From positions 1 to 46,878 of IMG/VR virus record IMGVR_UViG_3300033145_000493: DNA of 46,878 nt; one strand, 5' to 3'. Below the pieces are notes generated by a model that did no database searches, was not told the origin of the DNA, and worked only from the letters and a program-made list of their open reading frames with translations. The translations under genes and the position numbers were made by a program. How positions within the stretch are numbered: the first letter of the stretch is position 1; each line of letters begins with the position of its first letter. Shown here piece by piece: positions 36,365 through 46,139 of this stretch. Source of the stretch: a virus.

Positions 36365-39300
36365 CCAGAAACTATCTGTGAAGAATCCTCCAGCTTTAGT
36401 TACGGTTCTTTTTTCTTTCATTAGTTGTTCATGCTCTTTAGGGCTAGCATTTTTTAATCTATCATAGTATCTGCTAGCCCTAATTTCAGGAGCTAGACCC
36501 CTGAGACGAAGCCAGAAAGAACGCTCAGGAAGATTTTTTATATCAACTTGGAAGTCAAATCTTTCTCTTAGACGCTTTCGAGTATCTGGGTCCTTAAATG
36601 ATTTGTAGTACTTAACTACATCTTCTCTTTTGTATGCTTTCTCAAACAAGTATCCATCGGTAAGTCTGTCTAATTCTCTGTTTTGAACCCACCTTTCTAA
36701 TACATGTACTTCCTCTTCTTCTTCTATCTTCTTAGCATGTTTTGAATAAGGATTAGTTACAAAAATAAACCTACCAATTATAGGTGCCTTCTTTAATGAT
36801 GTAATAATTTTACCCATTGCATTTATCTTCTGTTTCTTAGTAAAAGCTTCTGCCCATTGCTGTTCCACTTTTTCCTTAGGAACATCTGCAAATAACTTTT
36901 CATAACCCTTACCCATTAAATAAGCCCAGGTAGAATTACTGGTTACTAATTCCTCTGCAGCATGCTGTCCTCGCTCTGGAGAGATACCAGTATATTTTCC
37001 TACATCTATAAAGAACTCTGAAGTCTTTCCAGGGATAAGTTCTTCTTTTGACCTAGGATATGTAAATGGCTTAGTCTTTTTCCAAACATCTTCATTTCTC
37101 CAAAGATCTTTATTATAAAGATAACCAATAGCGGCTGATACTGTAGGAGGCATACTAGACACACCTACTGGAGAAAGCTCAAGCATGTTATTAGTTATTC
37201 TATCTATATCCACTTCATATCCCATAGACTTATCATAGGCAGCATCAAAGAATGCTTTGAAAAATTTCTGGCCTGGGTCTAAAGGAATTTTAAATCCCCA
37301 GTATCTTTTCTGGCCTCTCTCATCTTCAAAAGCAAAATTATCTCCTGCAGGAATGCATAGATTATTTTGTAGATCCATAGATCCTTGTAATGCTTTCGCT
37401 GTCTCCGGACATTGTTCTCTCATAGCTGAATAAACTAGTGTAGTAGCAAGTCCAATTTCAGCGGTCTTATACACAAACTCCTTAGGATTATCTTTCGCAG
37501 TCCTCCATAAACCCCTTGTTGCTTGAACAGCTGCATTTAAATAAGGGAGAGCATTATCAGCTGCCTTTGTCATCCCTCCACCCTGACCAAAGTCCATGTA
37601 GTCTCTAGCAACAAAGCTAGCCTCACGCTGAATGTCTTTATTTTTCCTGGCTTCTTCAACTGTCAAACCTTGCTCTTTTGCCCTTCTTCTGATCACCCTT
37701 TCTTTAAGAGCAACTCTTGTTGTAAGTTCAGAAGTCTCACCGAACCAGCTTAAAATCTTTAAATGTTTAGCTAGTCCAGGTTCTAAATGTTTTCCTTTTC
37801 TAAGCATCAGCCCTTGGTGGACTAGAAATTCCATACCTCCACCATAGTCGAAGTATTTCTGAGTTTTCTTCCCTCTAACGACAACATCTGGGAATACTCT
37901 TGCAATGTCCATCCCTATCTGAGGTAAAAATATTGGTAGATGAGGACTGTATGCACTCTTCCACTGTCCATCTTCCCATACTCTTGCAGCATAATAGATA
38001 TGCATTATATCTTTTGGGAGGTTAGCCAATGCAAATCCCCACTCAATTCCAGTAGCAAGGGTACGAAGTAGTGCTGTACCAGATAGCCATTGGATAATCC
38101 TTCCATATTTATAAGGTAATTCAGAACTACTAGCCAACCATTCTTTACTCATCTTCGGAGAAATATAAAGGGCTTTCCTTTTACCTTTATCAAACACAAA
38201 TATTCTCTGCCATCCAGAAGGGATACCAGTCTCACCTTCTACATACGATCTAACAAACGGATTCTTAGGATCACTTACAGACAGATCAAGTAATGCTTTA
38301 TTTGCTTCTTGTCTAGCAATACGACCATAGGAACGATTGAATACTTCCAATGCCATAATCTCTGAACTAGGTTCATATATGTCTGTCTTCCTTCCTCTGG
38401 CTAACTCTTGGACACCAGAGTCATAGACAGTAAGGGGCTTTCTGCCTACCTTTGATTCATACTCTTTATCGAAAATATCTACTAATTCAATTCTACGGTA
38501 TTTATGCTTAATCAAATCATCGTATTCAGTTTGAGATATTAACTCAGCTTCAAGCATATCTTTCAATGGCTTCTTCATCCATTCAAAGTAGCCGTCTACT
38601 CTATTACGAATAATCTCTGCACGTTTAGGTGATATACCTTCCATCTGAGGAAATGTTTCTATATAACTTATAGCGATAGATGGAGTTAACTGCTTACCGC
38701 TTTTCTTATGTATAGGCCAGTTGAACTCTTTAACTGTTTTAGCTTTAGCTATATCAAGTAGTCTTGTGTACATTACTAGATTATCTAATACATGCCTCTC
38801 ACTTGTTCTAAGTCCAGCATAAACTTCCTTCTGCATTTGCTTTAATTTATTTGCAGCTATGGTATTAGCACCTTTGGTAAGTACTAACTTTTGAACTGTT
38901 TCATACCCTTTAAAACCCATATAGTCAATAAAGTCCCATTTGATGTTCCCACTTTTATCGACGAACTCACGGATAAATTCTTCATAGTTTTCTTTAATAG
39001 TCTTAATTCTTTTCATCTTCCGAGCGTCGTCCATGTATTCTTTAGCAATCTTAGCACCTTCAATTATTGCTTTTGTTGCTTTATCAACAGGAATTCCTGT
39101 ATAGAGTTTAATCCCTGACTTAGTCTTACTAATTAATGACTTATCTAAAATAACAGTCCATTTACCGGCGGAGTCTATATTAACTGCGTCATACCCTTGC
39201 TCTTTCAATACATTAGTTAATTCAACAGCTATATCCCCTGGCCTCCAATCAGTGTCAGTTACCTTAGCCCTTTTAGTAGCTTCTTTATTTGCCCTGATCC

Positions 39301-41500
39301 ATACAGAGTCAGTACTTTTTATAGGCTCAAATAGTATATCAGACTCATGCATTATTGGAAGTTCTTCGTCTATTACGTTAAGAGGTTTTTTAGGTTTTTT
39401 ATATACTACCTTCTTTACTTCCCCAAAACCCTCTGCTAGTTTTATGTCCCTTGTAACATAGAGACCAACCCCTTCAGATGCAGCTTCATGGCCTATCTCA
39501 GGGTTCCATGGAGATACTTCTCCTCTAAAAGCTTCAATCTCCCCTCTTCGTTCAATTTTTAAACGGAGTGGTTCAATCTTCCTCGCCCATTCCGCTGCTT
39601 CACTAACTGTTTCTTTCCAAGCTCTGAAATCTGCAGGGTTATCAAAAGTAAAATTAAACTCATCTGCCCTTGTAGCGAACTCACTTAGGTCATTTCTAAC
39701 TTTATTAATATCTATACTCTTATCTCCGTGATAAGATCTATTGACATCATTGATTAGTTTTTGAGTAGCAACTTCGACATCTACAATATTCCTACCTTCA
39801 TAAACCTTAGCCATTGTTTCAGCCTTTTCTTTAGTCTGAAAGAAAGGACTTTTCTCACCTTCAAGCTCAGGGATTGAGACTCCTGTTTGACGATCTAATT
39901 CAGTGATAGGTTCTGGTTCAATCTTAGGGTGCTTAGCTTTTTTCTTAATTGTAGGAAATTTAATAATATCTCCGGATTCAATTTCTAGCCTACCCTCCCT
40001 TAGTAATCCTTTGCCTTTTACAAACTCTAAGGCAGACATTTCTCTGAGACCATTATCTAAACCTTCTACATTTTCAAGATAGTTATAACCTCTATTAAAT
40101 TCTCTAAGTGCTTCTTTCCCTCCAACACTTTCAACATAATCCTTTATACCCGATAGTATATCAGGCTTTCCCTTACCACTATGTATGATTCCTCCTGTCT
40201 TTCTATATAGATTATCATATAGTGTCAGGGTATTCTCTGTATAATGATTTACAGGAATTCCTTCTACATTTATAGTACCCTGCGTATCAATTAGTACATC
40301 CCCTTTTTTAAAAGGGACTTGTACTTTCTTAGGTTTAGTTATTTCAATAACTTTCTCTTCTTCAAAAACCTTCTCAATCTCAGCCTGTCTTTCCTCGGCT
40401 GTCCTCAATCCACTTTTAACATCTTCAACCTCCTTACCTTTTTCTCTAAGTTCCTCCTTAACTACTTTTTCTATATCAGCATTTTTCTTAATATCTTCAG
40501 CAATCTTCTTAGCCTCAAGTTCAAGTTGTTGCTTTTCCATTTCAAGAATCTTCTTCTGTGCAACTTTAACTGCACCTTCAAGGCTCTGATCAACTAACAT
40601 TTCTGTTTCAGCAATCTTCTCAGCTTTCTCAGCTACATCTTTAACATCTTTAATTACACTTCTTTCAACCCCCTTAACCTCACCAGGTTTACCTCTATAC
40701 ACTTTATGCAATCCAGCAAGCCCTGCGAAGAACCCAGCAAACTTGAGTGCGCCTCTAATGTTATCTTCAGTAACAAACACCTTGTCCAACCAGAGTTTCT
40801 TAGCTACCTTAGCAACTGTTTTTATTTTCTCGCTTTCAGCAGCTGCCATGAATGGAGCTTCAGCTACAGTCATAGGAACCATTGCTATCTCACCAACTAA
40901 CTCTGGATCTACATCCTCAGGACAGCCAAGAAGTAGTTCAGATAAAGTATCTCCAAACGCACCTTTAAACGCTTTCCTAGGAAGCTCTAGAAAACCTTCA
41001 ACCTTCTCTTTCCCAGGCTGCATATACTCACTGACCTTAACAAATCCTCTTTCTGCTGCATCTGCCATATCCAAAAGGTTCGAATGTCCAGCTATGAGTT
41101 GTGGGAGTTCTTTATTCATCTCACTAACTGCACCTCCTACCCCAAGTATAAATGTAGGAATTCCAGCCATTATGAAACTACCTGCACCTTTAGCTACGTC
41201 ATAAGGCTGACCAGCTAATGTAGCAACTTCCCCAACAGATTCCATAAATGAGTCTTTATTCTCTTGTGAGAACATTTCAGTTTCAAGAACATCAAACTCC
41301 TCTTTTGACATACCGAGAGATGCCTTCACACCTTTCATTTGAATATCGAGAATAGATTGAGGTTTAGGCTCAGGGGCAGGAGCTTCAGTTGCAGGCTTGA
41401 TCTCGCCCAAGACTTTTTCAAAGGGATCTTTTTCCTCTACCCCATCACCTAATAAGCTTTCAAACTTGGAGTCTCTATCTAATATAGCTTCAAAATCCAT
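36329..41500 (-). CDS. giant polyvalent ejection protein with ART-like and LPD38-like segments
   Basis: A 1723-residue protein, the last gene of the late arm, where T7-like phages place gp16-type internal proteins. Residues 80-260 contain hydrophobic or amphipathic stretches (GSFIMAGIPTFILGVGGAVS) and about 270-390 a long coiled coil. Residues about 655-790 look like an ADP-ribosyltransferase: EAFRGEVSP, then GVGLYVTRDIKLAEGFG, then EQGYDAVNIDSAGKW. Near 1150, ATGIEWGFALANLPKDIM matches large polyvalent protein domain 38. Such proteins enter the host with the DNA; the transferase may modify host targets on entry. Confidence 0.8.
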   Translation of the reverse strand: MDFEAILDRDSKFESLLGDGVEEKDPFEKVLGEIKPATEAPAPEPKPQSILDIQMKGVKASLGMSKEEFDVLETEMFSQENKDSFMESVGEVATLAGQPYDVAKGAGSFIMAGIPTFILGVGGAVSEMNKELPQLIAGHSNLLDMADAAERGFVKVSEYMQPGKEKVEGFLELPRKAFKGAFGDTLSELLLGCPEDVDPELVGEIAMVPMTVAEAPFMAAAESEKIKTVAKVAKKLWLDKVFVTEDNIRGALKFAGFFAGLAGLHKVYRGKPGEVKGVERSVIKDVKDVAEKAEKIAETEMLVDQSLEGAVKVAQKKILEMEKQQLELEAKKIAEDIKKNADIEKVVKEELREKGKEVEDVKSGLRTAEERQAEIEKVFEEEKVIEITKPKKVQVPFKKGDVLIDTQGTINVEGIPVNHYTENTLTLYDNLYRKTGGIIHSGKGKPDILSGIKDYVESVGGKEALREFNRGYNYLENVEGLDNGLREMSALEFVKGKGLLREGRLEIESGDIIKFPTIKKKAKHPKIEPEPITELDRQTGVSIPELEGEKSPFFQTKEKAETMAKVYEGRNIVDVEVATQKLINDVNRSYHGDKSIDINKVRNDLSEFATRADEFNFTFDNPADFRAWKETVSEAAEWARKIEPLRLKIERRGEIEAFRGEVSPWNPEIGHEAASEGVGLYVTRDIKLAEGFGEVKKVVYKKPKKPLNVIDEELPIMHESDILFEPIKSTDSVWIRANKEATKRAKVTDTDWRPGDIAVELTNVLKEQGYDAVNIDSAGKWTVILDKSLISKTKSGIKLYTGIPVDKATKAIIEGAKIAKEYMDDARKMKRIKTIKENYEEFIREFVDKSGNIKWDFIDYMGFKGYETVQKLVLTKGANTIAANKLKQMQKEVYAGLRTSERHVLDNLVMYTRLLDIAKAKTVKEFNWPIHKKSGKQLTPSIAISYIETFPQMEGISPKRAEIIRNRVDGYFEWMKKPLKDMLEAELISQTEYDDLIKHKYRRIELVDIFDKEYESKVGRKPLTVYDSGVQELARGRKTDIYEPSSEIMALEVFNRSYGRIARQEANKALLDLSVSDPKNPFVRSYVEGETGIPSGWQRIFVFDKGKRKALYISPKMSKEWLASSSELPYKYGRIIQWLSGTALLRTLATGIEWGFALANLPKDIMHIYYAARVWEDGQWKSAYSPHLPIFLPQIGMDIARVFPDVVVRGKKTQKYFDYGGGMEFLVHQGLMLRKGKHLEPGLAKHLKILSWFGETSELTTRVALKERVIRRRAKEQGLTVEEARKNKDIQREASFVARDYMDFGQGGGMTKAADNALPYLNAAVQATRGLWRTAKDNPKEFVYKTAEIGLATTLVYSAMREQCPETAKALQGSMDLQNNLCIPAGDNFAFEDERGQKRYWGFKIPLDPGQKFFKAFFDAAYDKSMGYEVDIDRITNNMLELSPVGVSSMPPTVSAAIGYLYNKDLWRNEDVWKKTKPFTYPRSKEELIPGKTSEFFIDVGKYTGISPERGQHAAEELVTSNSTWAYLMGKGYEKLFADVPKEKVEQQWAEAFTKKQKINAMGKIITSLKKAPIIGRFIFVTNPYSKHAKKIEEEEEVHVLERWVQNRELDRLTDGYLFEKAYKREDVVKYYKSFKDPDTRKRLRERFDFQVDIKNLPERSFWLRLRGLAPEIRASRYYDRLKNASPKEHEQLMKEKRTVTKAGGFFTDSFWSELRKIRREKE

Positions 41501-41501
41501 A

Positions 41502-42488
41502 TTAAGGATACCTCACCTTTAGTTCTCCATCTACATACCAACCATCAGATTCAGTTGTTACTTTCTTTCCTTTAAAAGCCTGTCGCACTTGTTTATCCAT
41601 CGCTTCGAGCACCATCCTCTTTTGGGCACGCTCTTCAGCTTCTGAATATGAAAGGCCTTTATCTGTGTACTTTTTGATGAGACTTTCACTTGGCCAGTTT
41701 GCTTTATCTTTTGCTAAACCCTCTCTAACATCTTGAGCAAAGTCAGGGCTCATGACCTTAGCCTGACCCTTACCAAGACCCTTTCCAATTTCACGTTCAG
41801 CAATCTCACCAAAGTTAATAGCCCCAGCCTTGGCCATCTCAAGCATCCAATCATTGAAGGTACCTTTATACCCGCTCTTTACAGCTTCATCATAGTCCTT
41901 CTTATGAGTAGTTTCCGCTATATTCTGGAAGTCTTCGAAACTACCTTTAAAGCCTTGCTGTCTAGCATACTCATAATTTTTAATGTCTGATGTTCGAGTA
42001 TCTTTGGCCCCAAGAACTTTCTGTTTATATGCTATATCTAATACATCAGAAAGTTTCTTCCTCTCTACCTCTTCACCTGCAAACTTAAGCTGTAGCGCCT
42101 GAGAAATATTTTCAGGGGTCAGCCCAACTAGATCGGCACTACTAACACCTAGTGGACTATCGGAAGGGTTTAAGAAACTTTGCTTCAGAAAGTTTTGTTG
42201 AGTACCTGTCTGACCGCCACCAGGGATGTTCATAGCTACATCAGGAACAGAGTCTTTAAATAATTCATCTCCAAGCAAAGCAGACGGTGCATCGAGTTTG
42301 AATTTGTCTTTATCCATGGTAAACTTTCCACCACCTGCAAGCATTGTTTTAATCATCTTCATGTAATTCTGAGTGGCTATTTGTTGCTTCGTAGCTTCCG
42401 CCACTCCCTGCATTGGATCATCTGGATTCATTAAACCTTGACCAAGTGTACTAGCATAGTATGCTAACATATTAGGATCTATAGGCAT
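41502..42488 (-). CDS. internal virion protein, 328 residues
   Basis: Lies between the gp14-like gene and the giant ejection protein gene. It has a Met/Gln-rich helical N-terminus, a glycine-rich turn and two related units, YEYARQQGFKGSFEDFQN and YDEAVKSGYKGTFNDWML, about 40 residues apart, of a kind repeated in phage ejection proteins. It starts after AAGGAGGAAAATAA. It probably belongs to the ejected internal core, equivalent in place to T7 gp15. A degenerate palindrome-like sequence precedes it. Confidence 0.7.
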   Translation of the reverse strand: MPIDPNMLAYYASTLGQGLMNPDDPMQGVAEATKQQIATQNYMKMIKTMLAGGGKFTMDKDKFKLDAPSALLGDELFKDSVPDVAMNIPGGGQTGTQQNFLKQSFLNPSDSPLGVSSADLVGLTPENISQALQLKFAGEEVERKKLSDVLDIAYKQKVLGAKDTRTSDIKNYEYARQQGFKGSFEDFQNIAETTHKKDYDEAVKSGYKGTFNDWMLEMAKAGAINFGEIAEREIGKGLGKGQAKVMSPDFAQDVREGLAKDKANWPSESLIKKYTDKGLSYSEAEERAQKRMVLEAMDKQVRQAFKGKKVTTESDGWYVDGELKVRYP

Positions 42489-42509
42489 TTATTTTCCTCC
42501 TTAAGTTAT

Positions 42510-43403
42510 TTATAAAAAACTAGATGCAGCACCAAGAACTCCACCGACAGCGGCTCCTGCAGGACCTCCTATCATAAAGCCTGCAGCCGCACCACTTAAT
42601 CCTCCACCCAGAGCGGAACTAAGAGCACTCTTTTTCTTTTCATTAGGTACAAAAGTACCACCACCAATACTTGCCAATAAATTAGCACCATGTTGAAAGA
42701 CATTTAGATCCCAAGTAGCTGCAGATTCATCTATGTCCAAGTTCATATCAGACTCTTCTTTCTTAGCAACTATTTTTATTCTGTTTGCTTCAACAGTTGC
42801 ATGAGTCAATGATTTTTGAAACTCTAACTTAAGTCCTATCAATCTCAAAGCATCATCACCGAATGCTTTTGCATGTAAATCTGCACTATACTTAGCAACT
42901 TGTCTTGTCTGACCATCTTCGATAATTCCTCTACCGATTGCAAAGGCTGAAGAAACTACCGCATTAATATCTCTCATCCCAGCTTCAAAGCGAGGAAGGA
43001 CTTCAACAGTTAATCTGTCTCCAAGATCAAGTGAATACTCATCTACAGCATTGTCTATTCTTGAGTCAGAAAGAACATCTGCAATTATAGCATCAAGACC
43101 TGTACCTGAACTTAATAGGGTAACTAATGTATCAAAGTCACTTATAGAAGCAAGCATTGAGGTAAGTTCTGTATCTGGATTGTAGGCAGTTTCACCTGTA
43201 TAAGGATCAGCACCAAGTGCTGCGTTCATTATATCTGTCATACTGGAAGTAAGTGTATCAACTCCGGAGCCGTCAAGTGCCATACTATGCCAGGTCTTCA
43301 TATGTGCAGGGTAGTCAACAACTCCAGCACCACCACCTCCACCTCCGCCTTTTTTATTTACTTTAAGTTCAAAGCTCTTCCAACTATTTATACCTAGCAA
43401 CAT
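42510..43403 (-). CDS. internal virion protein, T7 gp14-like position, 297 residues
   Basis: An N-terminal glycine run (seven in a row near residue 18-25), a mostly helical Ala-rich body, and a C-terminal Gly/Ala hydrophobic segment (GGGLSGAAAGFMIGGPAGAA) that could insert in a membrane. In T7-like phages the protein at this position forms the ejected outer-membrane channel. It starts 8 nt after palindrome copy 13, with GGAG within the element end. Confidence 0.72.
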   Translation of the reverse strand: MLLGINSWKSFELKVNKKGGGGGGGAGVVDYPAHMKTWHSMALDGSGVDTLTSSMTDIMNAALGADPYTGETAYNPDTELTSMLASISDFDTLVTLLSSGTGLDAIIADVLSDSRIDNAVDEYSLDLGDRLTVEVLPRFEAGMRDINAVVSSAFAIGRGIIEDGQTRQVAKYSADLHAKAFGDDALRLIGLKLEFQKSLTHATVEANRIKIVAKKEESDMNLDIDESAATWDLNVFQHGANLLASIGGGTFVPNEKKKSALSSALGGGLSGAAAGFMIGGPAGAAVGGVLGAASSFL

Positions 43404-43411
43404 AATTCAAT

Positions 43412-43434
43412 CTCCGTTTAATTATTAAACAAAG
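43412..43434 (-). promoter_or_regulatory. dispersed palindrome, copy 13
   Basis: Half-sites CTCCGTTTA and CTTTGTTTA. On the coding strand the CTCCG arm becomes CGGAG, the ribosome site of the internal virion protein gene, 8 nt before its start. It overlaps the last codons of the gp13-like gene. Confidence 0.83.
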
Positions 43435-43867
43435 GTATTTGTATAAAAGTGTATTTAGTGTCCCCGCCAAGACTGTTGACTAATTTAACTATCAATGATA
43501 CATCTGAATAACCTACAATCTGACTACATCCTTGACTAGCAGCAAACTTTATTAAAGTCTTCAGCCCACTTGACCAACTGGATTTATCTACATTTTCATA
43601 ACCGTAGAGACAGTAAATCAAAAGACTTCTTGTATCACTTGCGTCGTCATAAAGTATTTTCGTAACTACTATTGCTTCGAACCTACTCTCACCTTCTGAT
43701 TTAGTATAACTAGCCCAACATTGTACTTTGCCACAGAGAAGGGCGGAAAGAATATTGTTCATCTTATTAGGACTTTCACCAACAGTGGGTGGTAGGGATT
43801 CTTCTATAGCATATTTAATAATGTCCCAAAAAGTAGATATTTGATCTGGTAGTAATTTTGTAAGCAT
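43418..43867 (-). CDS. T7 gp13-like/GNAT-fold virion assembly protein, 149 residues
   Basis: The pattern of a long N-terminal helix (DQISTFWDIIKYAIEESLPP), a central beta meander (CWASYTKSEGESRFEAIVVT) and LKTLIKFAASQGCSQIVGYS near the end matches the acetyltransferase-like fold of phage gp13-type proteins, which help assemble the internal core. No acetyl-CoA loop is evident, so catalysis is doubtful. It starts 3 nt after the nozzle gene. Confidence 0.68.
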   Translation of the reverse strand: MLTKLLPDQISTFWDIIKYAIEESLPPTVGESPNKMNNILSALLCGKVQCWASYTKSEGESRFEAIVVTKILYDDASDTRSLLIYCLYGYENVDKSSWSSGLKTLIKFAASQGCSQIVGYSDVSLIVKLVNSLGGDTKYTFIQIPLFNN

Positions 43868-43870
43868 AAC

Positions 43871-45274
43871 CTATTGTCCCCTTGGAGGAGCTGCATAGAT
43901 TCCACGCAGGCCCCTTAAGTCAGTCATCTTCCATCTTGCAGTTATGTAATCTAAGTCCGCTGTACCCCTAGCAAAGTCTGAGGACTTCACACAGATTCTA
44001 AATTCTGTCCCTGCAGCAATGATTGATGCTATACCCTCTAAATTAACAGGAACGAAATTAGTACGTTGGAAACCAACTGAGGAATTCATTCTCCAGTCAA
44101 TAGCTACTTCAGCATCAGTCATTGATGAAGCACCTAACTCAACAGAGAAGATAGTTTTCTGTCCTCTATATCCCATATCTATTACATGTGAAACTAATAA
44201 AGTCTCTATCGATCCACTTGGAGTCTCAGGTAAACCGCATAGTCCATAGCTACCCTCATCATCGTACCAGATGGCATTTACTGAGTTTGGATAGTTAGTC
44301 ATTCCATTAGGTGATAAGAGAAGACTCCTTACACCATCTGAGATGTAAAAATCTCCTTTGTATGAATTGAAGTTGACTATATTATCTCCACTGTTCAACT
44401 CTTCCAAATACTCAATATAACCAAGTTCCTTCAAACCTTCTTCACTCAGATGCCAGGCAGTGTTTTCAAGATCCACAAATACATGCTGTCTATAATCTCC
44501 ATTCATAGCCCCTCGGTTTTTGAGGCCTACTTTATGAATCTCTTTAAACCCAAAAGTTGCAGCAGGTGAAGTTACAGGATTCATTAAGGTAATCCCACCT
44601 GAACTGTAAACAACTACATTATTACCTAACCTTCGCACATGGTAGACTTCGCCACCAAAAGGATCACGACGAAAACCTGCCTCGTTTTTTCTATAAGGTG
44701 TAAAGTCAGCTTCACCAATCTTTGACCATACAATGAATTTCTCGTCGCAACTATGCCAATCACTTAGAACACAACCACCTATCATCTGACCTTTGAAATT
44801 GCATACAGTTCTCATCATAGGAATGTTTGCATGAACTGTCACTTCCTGCCAATCATTAATCCCTACGTCCCAATAGATCATAATAGCTCCATTGGTCATA
44901 AATGCGTAAGAACCAAAATCAGCAAGTTCCATTAAAGTCCCTTTACCATAAGTTAGTTCATCTATTACAAATATCTGTGTGGCAGTATAAGATGCATCAA
45001 GGGAATAGACTACATCCTCCATATTGGTAACACTATCCCGAACAATAAGAATTTTATATCTTTCTTGTTTGAGAAACTGAGGAAAAGGCCAATCGTAGTA
45101 TACATCAAGGGCTGATGGTAAAGGGTTACGAAGAGTCTCTATTCCTTCAATAGCCTTCTTACCAATCCTAAAGCCACTACATTCTTGTAGATATGAAGAG
45201 TTTCTAGGAATCCTAGCTTCAGGTTTTAGACCTTTCAATAAGGCCTCATCAATTATAGTATAGAATTCTCTCAC
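43871..45274 (-). CDS. tail nozzle/tubular protein-type, 467 residues
   Basis: A strand-rich protein with repeating blade-like segments (GSYAFMTNGAIMIYWDVG, NNVVVYSSGGITLMNPV, KGDFYISDGVRSLLLSPNG), as in beta-propeller tail nozzle proteins of the P22 gp10/T7 gp12 kind. It would complete the tail tube below the adaptor. It overlaps the preceding gene by 4 nt. The role is inferred from fold pattern and order. Confidence 0.72.
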   Translation of the reverse strand: MREFYTIIDEALLKGLKPEARIPRNSSYLQECSGFRIGKKAIEGIETLRNPLPSALDVYYDWPFPQFLKQERYKILIVRDSVTNMEDVVYSLDASYTATQIFVIDELTYGKGTLMELADFGSYAFMTNGAIMIYWDVGINDWQEVTVHANIPMMRTVCNFKGQMIGGCVLSDWHSCDEKFIVWSKIGEADFTPYRKNEAGFRRDPFGGEVYHVRRLGNNVVVYSSGGITLMNPVTSPAATFGFKEIHKVGLKNRGAMNGDYRQHVFVDLENTAWHLSEEGLKELGYIEYLEELNSGDNIVNFNSYKGDFYISDGVRSLLLSPNGMTNYPNSVNAIWYDDEGSYGLCGLPETPSGSIETLLVSHVIDMGYRGQKTIFSVELGASSMTDAEVAIDWRMNSSVGFQRTNFVPVNLEGIASIIAAGTEFRICVKSSDFARGTADLDYITARWKMTDLRGLRGIYAAPPRGQ

Positions 45275-45648
45275 TTAGTAGCCTCATTCATTTTATTAAT
45301 CTGATCTTGCATAGACTTTATATCCCAGTACTGTTTGTAATTCTTAGAAAACCAATCAGCATCTTCAGGATTATCAAATCGTATCAATTCATCTGTTTTA
45401 ATAGCATAATCAATAGCCTCTTTTTGTCCCAATCTTTTTAATTTCTTAGTATTTGAATCAAAAACTATTTCTGGATAAACAAAAGCACCTAAACCATCTT
45501 CAGCCCAGCTCATTAAATGTGTCGAAATTATACCTTTTCCTAAATCTGGTCTTGGCATACTTGGATAATTCTCTTTATTTAATATTCTATCAACAAAGTT
45601 TTTATCTTTGTTAGATTCAAGAATTTGTGTTAATGCTTCAGTATCCAT
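45271..45648 (-). CDS. late virion-associated protein, 125 residues
   Basis: Contains the run LKRLGQKEAIDYAIKTDELI and DNPEDADWFSKNYKQYW, a signature I associate with small unassigned proteins in tail/internal-protein clusters of podoviruses. N-terminal residues mention a PSMPRPDLGKG turn. It starts six bases after the previous stop. Function unknown. Confidence 0.65.
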   Translation of the reverse strand: MDTEALTQILESNKDKNFVDRILNKENYPSMPRPDLGKGIISTHLMSWAEDGLGAFVYPEIVFDSNTKKLKRLGQKEAIDYAIKTDELIRFDNPEDADWFSKNYKQYWDIKSMQDQINKMNEATK

Positions 45649-45654
45649 GATTAC

Positions 45655-46137
45655 TTATACCTCAGTCTTTTCTAAAGCATTTATTAAAAATGGTCTAATT
45701 TCAGAATCTTTAACTGCAGGAGTCCAGAGGAAAGCAATCCAGATTCCTGAAACACTCTCTTCCTTATTTACAGGAATAACTTTTATCACCATCCTATCTC
45801 CAACTTCAACATCTGTATCAGGATTCATTATGACAGATTGCCTTTTAGAGAATGTTGTTTTACTAATCTCTGCATCCCCTCGATGAATGATAGTCTGAAT
45901 ATTTATTCCGTTCTTAGGCATGCTGTCAATGAACATTCCACCTATGGTTATCTTACCGTTTGCAGAGAACATATAACGTAGGACAACATCATCTATTGGA
46001 GTTTCAGAATAGTTAGATATAGGAAAAGGAGTTATTACTCCAGTTACTGTTTTATGGAGGCGCCGAGAATAGGACTTGAGTATCCTATCCACATGATTCA
46101 TTTGTTTTTCTATAGTATCACCCTTTATCATCTTCAT
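45655..46137 (-). CDS. late structural protein, 160 residues, unknown
   Basis: A helical N-terminus (IEKQMNHVDRILKSYSRRLH) is followed by a beta-sandwich-like body (ANGKITIGGMFIDSMPKNGI, then VEVGDRMVIKVIPVNKEES). The form suggests a small tail or appendage protein. It starts 2 nt after the lipoprotein stop. No family was assigned. Confidence 0.65.
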   Translation of the reverse strand: MKMIKGDTIEKQMNHVDRILKSYSRRLHKTVTGVITPFPISNYSETPIDDVVLRYMFSANGKITIGGMFIDSMPKNGINIQTIIHRGDAEISKTTFSKRQSVIMNPDTDVEVGDRMVIKVIPVNKEESVSGIWIAFLWTPAVKDSEIRPFLINALEKTEV

Positions 46138-46139
46138 AA

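Noticed and set aside
40743-41204. A 153-residue plus-strand frame inside the giant ejection gene
   Set aside because: No ribosome site or promoter, composition reflects the antisense of an Ala-rich region, and the minus-strand gene is clearly coding.
42489-42525. Possible fourteenth copy of the dispersed palindrome before the 328-residue gene
   Set aside because: Only the A/T-rich centre matches; the CTTYG arms are absent, so resemblance may be chance.
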